From UBA6136 sp044378425 (GTDB lineage Bacteria > Pseudomonadota > Gammaproteobacteria > Methylococcales > Methylococcaceae): a DNA stretch of 5,560 nucleotides. The first letter of the stretch is position 1, and each line of letters opens with the position of its first letter. The position numbers and the translations under genes are program-made. Below are positions 1 to 5,560 of the stretch, in pieces. The notes beneath the pieces were generated by a model. It was not told where the DNA came from. It saw only the letters and a list, made by a program, of their open reading frames with translations, and ran no database searches. Location: contig JBILXN010000164.1 of NCBI GenBank assembly GCA_044378425.1, positions 1 to 5,560 on the forward strand, given 5' to 3'.

Positions 1-988
1 CTGGCCTCAAAACCAGTCTGTTTACGAAACTGTTGAAGCCCGAGCCAATGCTGAAAGTGGTATCGAGCGACCCACTGGAATTGAGGCGAGCTATACGGTT
101 CATTCCAACACCACTGAAAGAGGTGAAGACGCCACCCGCCAGAATTTTGCCATCGGGTTGCAGGCCGAACGATCCGACAAAATTAGTAAATCCAGAACCC
201 ACAGCAGTACTGAAAGCCGAGTCCAGCGATCCATTGGTATTCAATCGCGCGATATCGGTGCTGGTCACCGAATTGACACTGACGGTGAAAACACCTCCCG
301 CCAGGATCTTGCCATCCGGTTGCAGAGCGAGCGCAGTCACTCGCCCACTGCCTGCTGCGGGAATGGCACTGCTAAAATTGGCGTCAGGTGAGCCATCAGC
401 ATTCAACCGGGCCACATAGTTACCGCCATTGAAGCTGGTAAACGACCCGCCCAGCAGAATGTTGCCATTAAGATCAGCCAATACCGTGGTCAGGGTATTG
501 TTAAGCGAAGCCCCCATTATGGAATTGAAACTCGTATCGAATACTCCGTTAGTATCAATTCTGGCGATATACTGGGCCGGAACACCGTTGAACTCGGTAA
601 ATTGGCCGCCGATTATAATGTTGCCATTCAGTTGCAGAGTCACCGACTCTGCGGCGCCGTTAAATCCAGAGCCAACGGTGGCGTTAAAACGGGTATCCAG
701 TAATCCAGCCGAGTCCAATCTCGCGATATTGCTGGCTACGGTAGCACCGTTGTAAGCGGTAAACTGACCTACAACGATCACACTGCCATCGGCTTGCAGA
801 ACCAGATCGCTGACGGGGCCATTAAAGCCCGAACCTGTAACAAAACCGGCATCGAATGTCCCGTCCGAGTTCAGCCGAGCGATGTTGGTGCTGGCGTATC
901 CAGCGACGTTTGTAAAGCCTCCCCCGATCAGGATTTTCCCGTCCGGTTGCAGGATGGGCACATTGACTGCGCCGTTGACGCCTGAGCC
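1..988 (-). repeat. Tandem delta-60 coding repeat array, six full units plus a partial seventh
   Basis: Successive units begin 51, 54, 53, 54, 51 and 51 residues apart, which is about 153-162 bp of DNA. The consensus reads roughly GSGFN, LQPDGKI, GGxFTxFNG, IARLNxDGSLDxxF. Units 3 and 4 depart most: they have LNGN in place of PDGK, and unit 4 has GASLN at its start. A half-unit ending (GEIDAAF, residues 31-37) precedes the first full unit, so the array opens with the last strand of a repeat, as is common in circularly closed propellers. The closure is inferred. Units are divergent in DNA, so this is an old protein repeat and not a fresh satellite. Confidence 0.92.
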
Positions 989-1111
989 GATATTCGTGGT
1001 AAAGGCAGCGTCTATCTCTCCATCGGTTTGAGCCCGGACAGGCCCGATCAAGAAAAGACTCAGTACAAGAGCGAAAACCGCTATCCTGAACTCAATCCGG
1101 TTGGCCAGCAT
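1..1111 (-). CDS. Secreted delta-60 repeat (DUF5122 beta-propeller-type) protein, N-terminal part, runs off left edge
   Basis: The reading frame is open for 370 codons from an ATG at 1109-1111 to the window edge, with no stop, so the C-terminus is missing. Residues 1-27 look like a Sec signal peptide: Arg near the N-terminus, a hydrophobic core (about 10-23) and a likely cleavage after Val-Arg-Ala27. From residue 42 the protein is a tandem array of delta-60 repeats. Each carries LQPDGKI-like, GGxFT, IARLNxDG and LDxxF motifs, with GSG starts at residues 42, 93, 147, 254, 305 and 356; unit 4 starts GAS at 200. Such repeats (TIGR02608, PF17164) are thought to fold as beta-propeller-like blades in exported proteins of unknown or adhesive function. 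The start is supported by a GGGAG six bases upstream. No catalytic residues are visible. The missing C-terminus could hold an anchoring or sorting domain, so function is not assigned. Confidence 0.93.
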   Translation of the reverse strand, partial: MLANRIEFRIAVFALVLSLFLIGPVRAQTDGEIDAAFTTNIGSGVNGAVNVPILQPDGKILIGGGFTNVAGYASTNIARLNSDGTFDAGFVTGSGFNGPVSDLVLQADGSVIVVGQFTAYNGATVASNIARLDSAGLLDTRFNATVGSGFNGAAESVTLQLNGNIIIGGQFTEFNGVPAQYIARIDTNGVFDTSFNSIMGASLNNTLTTVLADLNGNILLGGSFTSFNGGNYVARLNADGSPDANFSSAIPAAGSGRVTALALQPDGKILAGGVFTVSVNSVTSTDIARLNTNGSLDSAFSTAVGSGFTNFVGSFGLQPDGKILAGGVFTSFSGVGMNRIARLNSSGSLDTTFSIGSGFNSFVNRLVLRP

Positions 1112-1117
1112 GGTTAT

Positions 1118-1122
1118 CTCCC
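1118..1122 (-). promoter_or_regulatory. Ribosome binding site of the delta-60 repeat gene
   Basis: GGGAG on the minus strand lies six bases before the ATG at 1109-1111. It supports this start, which also places the signal peptide exactly at the N-terminus. Confidence 0.7.
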
Positions 1123-1151
1123 GGCAAAAGGTGGGTCGCGTAAGAATCAGA

Positions 1152-1163
1152 ATCAACGTTGAT
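1152..1163. other. Perfect 12-bp palindrome upstream of the delta-60 gene
   Basis: ATCAACGTTGAT is an exact inverted repeat with no spacer, 40 bp upstream of the delta-60 start codon. The position would suit an operator for a dimeric regulator near the promoter. One 12-bp palindrome in a window this size can occur by chance, so a regulatory role is only inferred. Confidence 0.3.
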
Positions 1164-1253
1164 GACATGGGGCCGGGGGTCGTGCCGGCAATGTACAGCT
1201 ACCCATGGGGCATACATCACGAACCAGAGCCGACGCGACATACCCCCCATCCT

Positions 1254-1285
1254 CTGCTCGCCGCCTCACGGGGAACGCGGCGCAG
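1254..1285 (-). other. GC-rich hairpin without U tract in the intergenic gap
   Basis: On the minus strand CTG-CGCCGC pairs with GCGGCG-(AG bulge)-CAG around a 12-base loop, giving a nine-pair stem with one two-base bulge. It is followed by a purine-rich stretch and not by a run of T, so it is not a standard intrinsic terminator. It could protect the 3' end of the upstream operon, or lie at the start of the delta-60 leader. It could also be incidental in GC-rich DNA. Confidence 0.35.
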
Positions 1286-1412
1286 CCTGCAACAAAAGCC
1301 CTGCCCGCCGCATCTGTCAGCAAATGTAACACCTCACCATCATCCTTTGAAGCCAGTGGCCAGATCGTCACAGCTTGGGCGGGATGGGGCGGATGATCAT
1401 GGGATGCAGGTC

Positions 1413-2549
1413 CTAATCCCCGCTGCGCTCGACCCTTCCCGGCGCATAGCCTGTCAGTTCCACATACCCCCGCCCGAGTGGCTGACCGGTCTCGGTATCG
1501 GTGACATCTACTGCCCCTTCCCAGTAATGGGCATCGTGACGGAATTCCTGGTCGGCCAGCACCGGCTTGATATCAAGGCGCTGTCGCGTGCTGTTGACGG
1601 TGAGTCGCCAACGTGAGGGATAGGGATAGCCGCCTGGACTTTGCCAGTGGTCCAGCACTTCGACGGCGATATCATCCCGGGCCAGCGGGCTTTTGTGACC
1701 GTCCAGTCCTACCCATGAACCCGCACTGGCAGGATCATCACTGCCATCCTTGCGCCGGAGATGGAAATACATCAGCTCACTGCCGTCAGCCAGCTGCAGC
1801 GAGAACCAGTCCCAGCCGGACTGGTTGTCTGCCAGCATGCTGGTGCTCCATTCCCGGTCGAGCCAGGCCAGCCCCGACACCGGTAAGGCTGCTCCGCCGA
1901 CCCGAAGCGTGCCTGTCGCCGCCATCCGGGTGATGGAGTAGTAGTAAGAGGCATTACCCGGCTCAGCGCTTTTCTGGCTGAGACCCTCATGACCATTCAG
2001 CACAATGGGTTTGCGCGGATCAAAGTCGAGATCAAGCGCATAGCCCTCCTCTGCAGCATGCAGGTGCCAGGGAAAGCCCCCTGCTGATCCGGCGACCAGT
2101 GACCAGTCATCCAGCCAGACCTTGAAGGGGTCGCCCGCGCTGCCCGCCAGCCCGATGGCCTCGCGCGAAACCCGCTGGAATGAGGTATAGCGCTGGCCCT
2201 CAACATCAGTCAGCGCCAGGTGCGCCATCACAATGTCCTGACCCGACCAGTGTGAGGGCCGAGCTATTTTTTCCCGCTTCAGCCCATGCCGAAAAAAGGT
2301 GATCTGGAAACCAAAGCGCCGCCCCGCCGGCCCGTCCAGATTGCCGGTGACATACCACCATTCATCACGAAAATCGCGGTGCGGGCCATGATCTGCCGGA
2401 AAAGAAAAAGGCCGTGGCGCATAAGCCCGCTCGAAACCCTCGGTATCGGCCTGTCTCAAGGTGGCCGACACGCCCTCATCCGCAGTGGGTTTGGCATCAC
2501 AGGCCGCCAGCGTCACAGCAGCCAGCAGCATTATCAATAAGCTCTTCAT
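1413..2549 (-). CDS. AttH/CrtC-like lipocalin-fold lipoprotein (COG5621 'predicted secreted hydrolase')
   Basis: This is a complete 378-aa protein. The N-terminus has a Lys2 charge, a hydrophobic stretch (4-13) and a lipobox LAAC with Cys17, so it should be a lipoprotein facing the periplasm; Asp18 follows the cysteine. Family hallmarks are an FPADHGPH..F..EWWYVTGNL block (50-71), QITFFR (82-87), YYYSITRM (202-209), LAWLDREWS (228-235), GWDWFSLQL (245-253) and GYVELTGY (361-368). These fit a two-domain lipocalin/calycin-like fold related to AttH and carotenoid 1,2-hydratase CrtC. No carotenoid gene is nearby, so hydratase activity should not be assumed, and the 'hydrolase' label in COG5621 is only a prediction. 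It follows the permease after one base, so it probably works with the ABC transporter as a lipid- or ligand-binding partner. Length is usual for the family and no damage is seen. Confidence 0.9.
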   Translation of the reverse strand: MKSLLIMLLAAVTLAACDAKPTADEGVSATLRQADTEGFERAYAPRPFSFPADHGPHRDFRDEWWYVTGNLDGPAGRRFGFQITFFRHGLKREKIARPSHWSGQDIVMAHLALTDVEGQRYTSFQRVSREAIGLAGSAGDPFKVWLDDWSLVAGSAGGFPWHLHAAEEGYALDLDFDPRKPIVLNGHEGLSQKSAEPGNASYYYSITRMAATGTLRVGGAALPVSGLAWLDREWSTSMLADNQSGWDWFSLQLADGSELMYFHLRRKDGSDDPASAGSWVGLDGHKSPLARDDIAVEVLDHWQSPGGYPYPSRWRLTVNSTRQRLDIKPVLADQEFRHDAHYWEGAVDVTDTETGQPLGRGYVELTGYAPGRVERSGD

Positions 2550-2550
2550 A

Positions 2551-5076
2551 TCATTCCTCGCGCAACGCTACCGCAGGCTGAGCCCGCATCGCCAGATAGG
2601 CTGGGTAAAGCCCCGCCAGCAATGCCGCCACAACCGCCAGCACTACGGCGGCCAGCAACGGTGGCCCTTCAATCATGAGGGCCATGGTCCAGCCGAACGA
2701 CCGCAGATTGATCACCCGCACCAGCACTCGCGCCAGCGCAAGGCCCAGCGGAATGGATAACAGGCCAGCCGTCAGCCCCATGAAACCGGTCTGAATCAGG
2801 ATCCACAGGCCAGTCTGCAGCGGTGTCAGTCCGGTCGCACGCAACACGGCCATCTCTCGCCGTCGTTCATACTGCAACGCCATGATGGCGCTGAGAATAC
2901 CGATCAACGCCACCCCGACCGACAACAGCCTCAGCACCTGAGTAATGGCAAATGTGCGATTGAAGGTCTCAAGGCTGATGTCGCGAATCTCGCGGTTGCT
3001 GCGGATCGTCAGGGGTACCCGTTCCTGTACCAGGGCGGCGTCAATAAGGGCCCTCATTTCGGGCAAGGCGGCAGCATGATCAAGATAGAGCCCAAGCGAA
3101 GTGACACTGCGATCGTTCCAGTAGCGGTGGTACAGCGTGCGGTGCATGAGGATCAGCCCCTGATCGGAGCGGTAGTCAAAGAAGATACCCGCCACCGGCA
3201 GCCGGACGATGCCGGCGTCGGTCTGCAAGTCGAAACTCTCCCCGACCTTGAGTCCATGCCTTTCGGCATAAGGCTCGGACACGAATACCGCCTGCTGGCT
3301 GGGAAAGCGGGTCCAGAGGTTGACGCTATCGGCGTCCTTGAAGCGAAAACCCGGCGCACTGCCTGCCGGCGGCGACAGGACCAGCAGTTCACTTTCACCC
3401 AGCGACGTAGGAATGAAGCTGCGGCGACCACTGATCGTCGCCCGAACGCCGGGCAGCTGGCCCAAGCGCTGCACCACCGGGTCGGGCAAGGGGACACTGG
3501 CGCGGGGTGAGGCAGTGGGAACGGTGATGTAGATATCGGCCTCAAGGATCTGGTCCAGCCATTCGGCGATGGTGCCGCGAAAACTGTCGATCATCGCCCC
3601 AACCCCGACGCTCACCGCCACCGCCACGGTCAGCGCCGCTATCGCCAGCCCCGCCCGGCTGACGGCCGCCGCCACACTCCGCACGGCCAGCCGCAGTAGC
3701 CAGGCTTTGCCACTGGCGGCGCAGCGTCCTATGCCAGCGGCACAGACCAGCAACAGCAGGGGGCACATCAGGCCATAGCCCAGCAGCAGACAAAACACCG
3801 CAGCGATGGCGGCAACCAGGCTGCCTTGCGTGGACTCCAGCACTCCGCCTGCCAGTAAAACGGTCAGCGCACCCACCAGCGCCAGCCAGGGGATGGCCTT
3901 GCGGGTTACGCTTTCAAGGCCCGACCGCGCCCGGCTGGCAATCGGCGGAGCCCATGCTGCTTCCAGTGCCGGACCCAGCGCAGCCACCACGGCGGCTGCC
4001 ACCCCCAGGCTCAACCCGTAGACCAGTATCAGCGGGTCGAGCATGAACTCGGTAACCGTCAGCACGAAGTAGAGATCATTGATGGTGCGCGTCACACCGT
4101 GCAGCAAACCCTGCGCGGCGACAACGCCCAGCCCCAGCCCGAGCAGTCCGCCGACCAGACCAATCAGCCCTGCCTCCAGCAAAATTTCAAGAAGCAACTG
4201 ACGCCGGGTCGCGCCCAGTACCCGCAAGGCCGCCAGGAGTTCGCGACGTTGCAGTACCGAAAAGGCCATGGTGTTGTAAATCAGGAAACCACCGACCAAC
4301 AGGGCCAACAGACTCATGGCCCGTAGATTCAGTTCGAAGGCGGCGGTCATGTTCTGGGTGGCGGAATGGCGACCGGCAACCGCCTCCAGGGTGAGCCCCG
4401 GCGGCAGGAAGCCACGGATCCGCTCGCTCTCGCCCGGGTCATCAGCCAGGATCAGGTCGATGCGATCCAGCCGGCCGATGCGGCCCAGCACTTCCTGCGC
4501 AGTCGAAATATCGGCGAGCAGGATGCCTTCCAGTACCGGATCCGGTGGGGCATCGCCTTCGATGTAATCGAGCAGTAGCAAGCTGCGGGGGGCGCCATTG
4601 ACCTCAATGTCGAGCCGGGTCCCCGGCTGGATCGATAGGCGCTGTGCTGTGGCTTTCGAGAGCAGCGCGGTGTCGATGTCGGTCAGTAGCCGCAGACCGG
4701 TATCGCCCCGCGCCGCGGCCACAAACCGACTGCGCAGATCACGTTCGGCCATCGGGTCAAAGCCCACCAGCCGGAGTGTCTGGCCGCGAGCCTCGACATA
4801 GCCTTCAAGGGCGGGCGCGCTCTGGCGCAGACCGGCTTCACGCCGCAGTCGGGCGAAGAGAGCTTCCGGTAACCCCTCCGGGCCCCCTCGTATATGATGG
4901 GTATAGCGGCCCGTCAGGGCCTGCATCGACAATGCAAACGCCCGATGGGTACTGCTGGCGGCAAGGTCTATGGACACCAGCATTGCCACGCCCATCGCCA
5001 CCCCGACGATGGCGAGCAGCAGTTGCAGAGGATGGCGAAGGAAATAACGGCGGTTAGCGCGGGCGAGCACACTCAT
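2551..5076 (-). CDS. FtsX-family ABC transporter permease, double-module (about 10 membrane segments)
   Basis: This 841-aa inner-membrane protein has two FtsX-type modules. One hydrophobic segment (about 17-36) is followed by a periplasmic domain (about 40-245). Segments then lie near 250-274, 294-322 and 347-372, with a linker pair near 396-447 and another at 474-495. A second periplasmic domain (about 498-705) is followed by three C-terminal segments near 712-734, 757-782 and 803-828. Each module carries the FtsX coupling signature after its second helix: RRELLAALRVLGAT (277-290) and RRREMAVLRATGLT (738-751). The C-terminus LYPAYLAMRAQPAVALREE is typical of the family. LolC/LolE and MacB permeases usually have four segments; this resembles the ten-segment YbbP group or the fused AttF/AttG permeases. 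One copy could therefore fill the role of both permeases. It lies 9 nt after the ATPase and 1 nt before the lipoprotein. The substrate is unknown; a lipid or lipoprotein is inferred from the family. Confidence 0.93.
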   Translation of the reverse strand: MSVLARANRRYFLRHPLQLLLAIVGVAMGVAMLVSIDLAASSTHRAFALSMQALTGRYTHHIRGGPEGLPEALFARLRREAGLRQSAPALEGYVEARGQTLRLVGFDPMAERDLRSRFVAAARGDTGLRLLTDIDTALLSKATAQRLSIQPGTRLDIEVNGAPRSLLLLDYIEGDAPPDPVLEGILLADISTAQEVLGRIGRLDRIDLILADDPGESERIRGFLPPGLTLEAVAGRHSATQNMTAAFELNLRAMSLLALLVGGFLIYNTMAFSVLQRRELLAALRVLGATRRQLLLEILLEAGLIGLVGGLLGLGLGVVAAQGLLHGVTRTINDLYFVLTVTEFMLDPLILVYGLSLGVAAAVVAALGPALEAAWAPPIASRARSGLESVTRKAIPWLALVGALTVLLAGGVLESTQGSLVAAIAAVFCLLLGYGLMCPLLLLVCAAGIGRCAASGKAWLLRLAVRSVAAAVSRAGLAIAALTVAVAVSVGVGAMIDSFRGTIAEWLDQILEADIYITVPTASPRASVPLPDPVVQRLGQLPGVRATISGRRSFIPTSLGESELLVLSPPAGSAPGFRFKDADSVNLWTRFPSQQAVFVSEPYAERHGLKVGESFDLQTDAGIVRLPVAGIFFDYRSDQGLILMHRTLYHRYWNDRSVTSLGLYLDHAAALPEMRALIDAALVQERVPLTIRSNREIRDISLETFNRTFAITQVLRLLSVGVALIGILSAIMALQYERRREMAVLRATGLTPLQTGLWILIQTGFMGLTAGLLSIPLGLALARVLVRVINLRSFGWTMALMIEGPPLLAAVVLAVVAALLAGLYPAYLAMRAQPAVALREE
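2554..2559 (-). promoter_or_regulatory. Ribosome binding site of the lipoprotein gene, inside the permease C-terminus
   Basis: GAGGAA, the last two Glu codons of the permease, serves as the Shine-Dalgarno for the ATG at 2547-2549. The permease stop (TGA, 2551-2553) lies between site and start. A ribosome ending the permease would sit on the next start, so translational coupling is likely. Confidence 0.75.
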
Positions 5077-5081
5077 GGCGA

Positions 5082-5087
5082 CCCCTC
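5082..5087 (-). promoter_or_regulatory. Ribosome binding site of the permease gene, overlapping the ATPase stop codon
   Basis: GAGGGG on the minus strand uses the last two bases of the ATPase stop TGA (5086-5088) and ends five bases before the ATG at 5074-5076. This fixes the permease start and suggests coupled translation from the ATPase. Confidence 0.72.
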
Positions 5088-5560
5088 AGGACATTGCAGC
5101 AAGGCAGCCATCCACCAGCCGCACCACGCGATCCGCCCGCCGCGATACCCCATCGCTGTGGGTGACGAGGATGAGGGTATGCCCCAGGTCGCGCACCAGT
5201 TGGTCAAGCAGGTCGAGCACCTGTTCACCGGTCTCCGTATCGAGGTTGCCGGTCGGCTCATCCGCCAGTACGAGTTGCGGCTGATGGACCAGCGCCCTGA
5301 TGATGGCGACCCGTTGCTGTTCACCGCCAGAAAGGCGGTCGGGGTAGCTATCGGCGCGCTGGCCCAATCCCACCCGGGTCAGTAACGCCCTGCTGCGGTC
5401 GCGACCCTGGCTGTTGTTCATGCCGTTCAGTTCCAGCGGCAGCAGAACGTTCTCCAGTACCGTCAGGGTCGGAATCAAATTGAAAAATTGGTACACATAG
5501 CCAACATGGCGGCGACGCCAAAGGGTGCGGGCAGGCTCACCGACCATAGCCAGATCGATC
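5086..5560 (-). CDS. LolD/MacB-type ABC transporter ATP-binding protein, C-terminal part, runs off right edge
   Basis: The 157 visible codons continue open through the window edge. An internal ATG at 5545-5547 is probably not the true start, because the frame upstream reads IDLA, as expected just before the Q-loop of this family. The Walker A motif and the real N-terminus lie outside the window. Visible motifs in order are the Q-loop (YVYQFFNLIPTLT, Gln at about visible residue 24), the ABC signature LSGGEQQR (5311-5334), Walker B LVLADE with catalytic Glu (5257-5274), the D-loop GNLD and the H-loop histidine in LVTHSD. The NLIPTLTVLENVLLPLEL stretch is typical of LolD/MacB/FtsE-class ATPases that pair with FtsX-type permeases. 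The protein should act as a cytoplasmic dimer under the downstream permease, powering work on the periplasmic side. All visible catalytic residues are intact. The promoter of the cluster must lie beyond the right edge. Confidence 0.95.
   Translation of the reverse strand, partial: IDLAMVGEPARTLWRRRHVGYVYQFFNLIPTLTVLENVLLPLELNGMNNSQGRDRSRALLTRVGLGQRADSYPDRLSGGEQQRVAIIRALVHQPQLVLADEPTGNLDTETGEQVLDLLDQLVRDLGHTLILVTHSDGVSRRADRVVRLVDGCLAAMS

Larger units (their letters stand above)
1112..1412 (-). promoter_or_regulatory. Intergenic region between the ABC-lipoprotein cluster and the delta-60 gene
   Basis: This 301-bp gap lies between the TAG stop of the lipoprotein gene and the ATG of the delta-60 gene, both on the minus strand. 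It should hold the end of one transcript and the promoter of the next. I see a GC-rich hairpin and a perfect palindrome (listed separately) but no hairpin followed by a U tract. The best sigma70-like pair on the minus strand is CTGACA (1315-1320) and TTTTGT (1292-1297), 17 bp apart. The -35 is good but the -10 matches only three of six bases, so this is weak. A GTG-started 72-codon frame (1153-1371) has no recognisable features and is not called as a gene. Confidence 0.4.

Noticed and set aside
33..755. Plus-strand open frames with internal repeats over the left part
   Set aside because: They are the mirror of the delta-60 coding repeats on the minus strand. The minus frame has a signal peptide, a ribosome binding site and a known repeat family; the plus frames have none of these.
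1..988. Regularly spaced repeats as a CRISPR array
   Set aside because: The period is about 153-162 bp, the units are divergent in DNA, and they are conserved as protein in one open frame. This is a coding repeat.
1173..1190. Possible sigma54 promoter (GGCACG followed by a GC-rich stretch, minus strand)
   Set aside because: The spacing between the GG and GC elements is one base off and the -12 region lacks the TTGC pattern, so it does not meet the consensus.
1153..1371. Minus-strand 72-codon frame starting with GTG in the intergenic gap
   Set aside because: No good Shine-Dalgarno or family resemblance was seen, and its composition fits chance reading of GC-rich DNA. It also covers the place where a promoter is expected.
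1101..1616. Plus-strand open frame of 171 codons spanning the intergenic gap and the end of the lipoprotein gene
   Set aside because: It lies antisense to the well-supported lipoprotein gene over its second part, is rich in Pro, His and Arg as expected from a GC-rich shadow frame, and shows no recognisable motif.
1413..2549. Calling the lipoprotein a carotenoid 1,2-hydratase (CrtC)
   Set aside because: Only the broad family fits. There are no carotenoid genes nearby and the protein is tied to an ABC transporter, so the AttH-like name is safer.
2551..5560. Calling the ATPase and permease LolD and LolC/LolE
   Set aside because: The permease is twice the usual LolC/E length with about ten membrane segments, and a single copy is followed by an AttH-like gene. 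This does not match the housekeeping Lol operon.

Overview
The window looks like Gram-negative, probably gammaproteobacterial, DNA. This is inferred from three things: a periplasm-facing ABC system of the LolD/FtsX type, a protein with a lipobox signal peptide, and moderately high GC in the right-hand part. Nothing in the window fixes the species. All four recognisable genes lie on the minus strand, so the reading order runs from right to left.

Right part (1413-5560): a compact three-gene cluster. It starts with the C-terminal portion of a LolD/MacB-type ATPase (5086 to the window edge). After 9 nt comes a large 841-aa FtsX-type permease with about ten membrane segments and two periplasmic domains (2551-5076). 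After 1 nt comes a 378-aa lipoprotein of the AttH/CrtC-like 'predicted secreted hydrolase' (lipocalin-like) family (1413-2549). The Shine-Dalgarno sequences of the second and third genes overlap the stop codon or last codons of the gene before, so the three are almost certainly co-transcribed and probably translationally coupled. The set matches the AttEFGH-type layout: ATPase, fused AttF/AttG-like permease, AttH. The likely role is ATP-driven movement or extraction of a lipid or lipoprotein at the outer face of the inner membrane, with the lipoprotein as periplasmic partner. The substrate is not known.

Middle (1112-1412): a 301-bp gap with no convincing gene. It holds a GC-rich hairpin without a U tract and a perfect 12-bp palindrome about 40 bp upstream of the next start codon. 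I see no strong promoter or classic terminator.

Left part (1-1111): the N-terminal 370 codons of a secreted delta-60 repeat (TIGR02608 / DUF5122 beta-propeller-type) protein that runs off the left edge. It has a signal peptide, six complete repeats of 51-54 residues and the start of a seventh. It has its own ribosome binding site. Its spacing from the ABC cluster suggests a separate transcription unit.

No tRNA, rRNA, insertion sequence, CRISPR array or broken gene was seen. The window is mostly recognisable families. The points most worth a second look are the ABC-lipoprotein cluster with its Asp+2 lipoprotein, and the repeat protein beside it.
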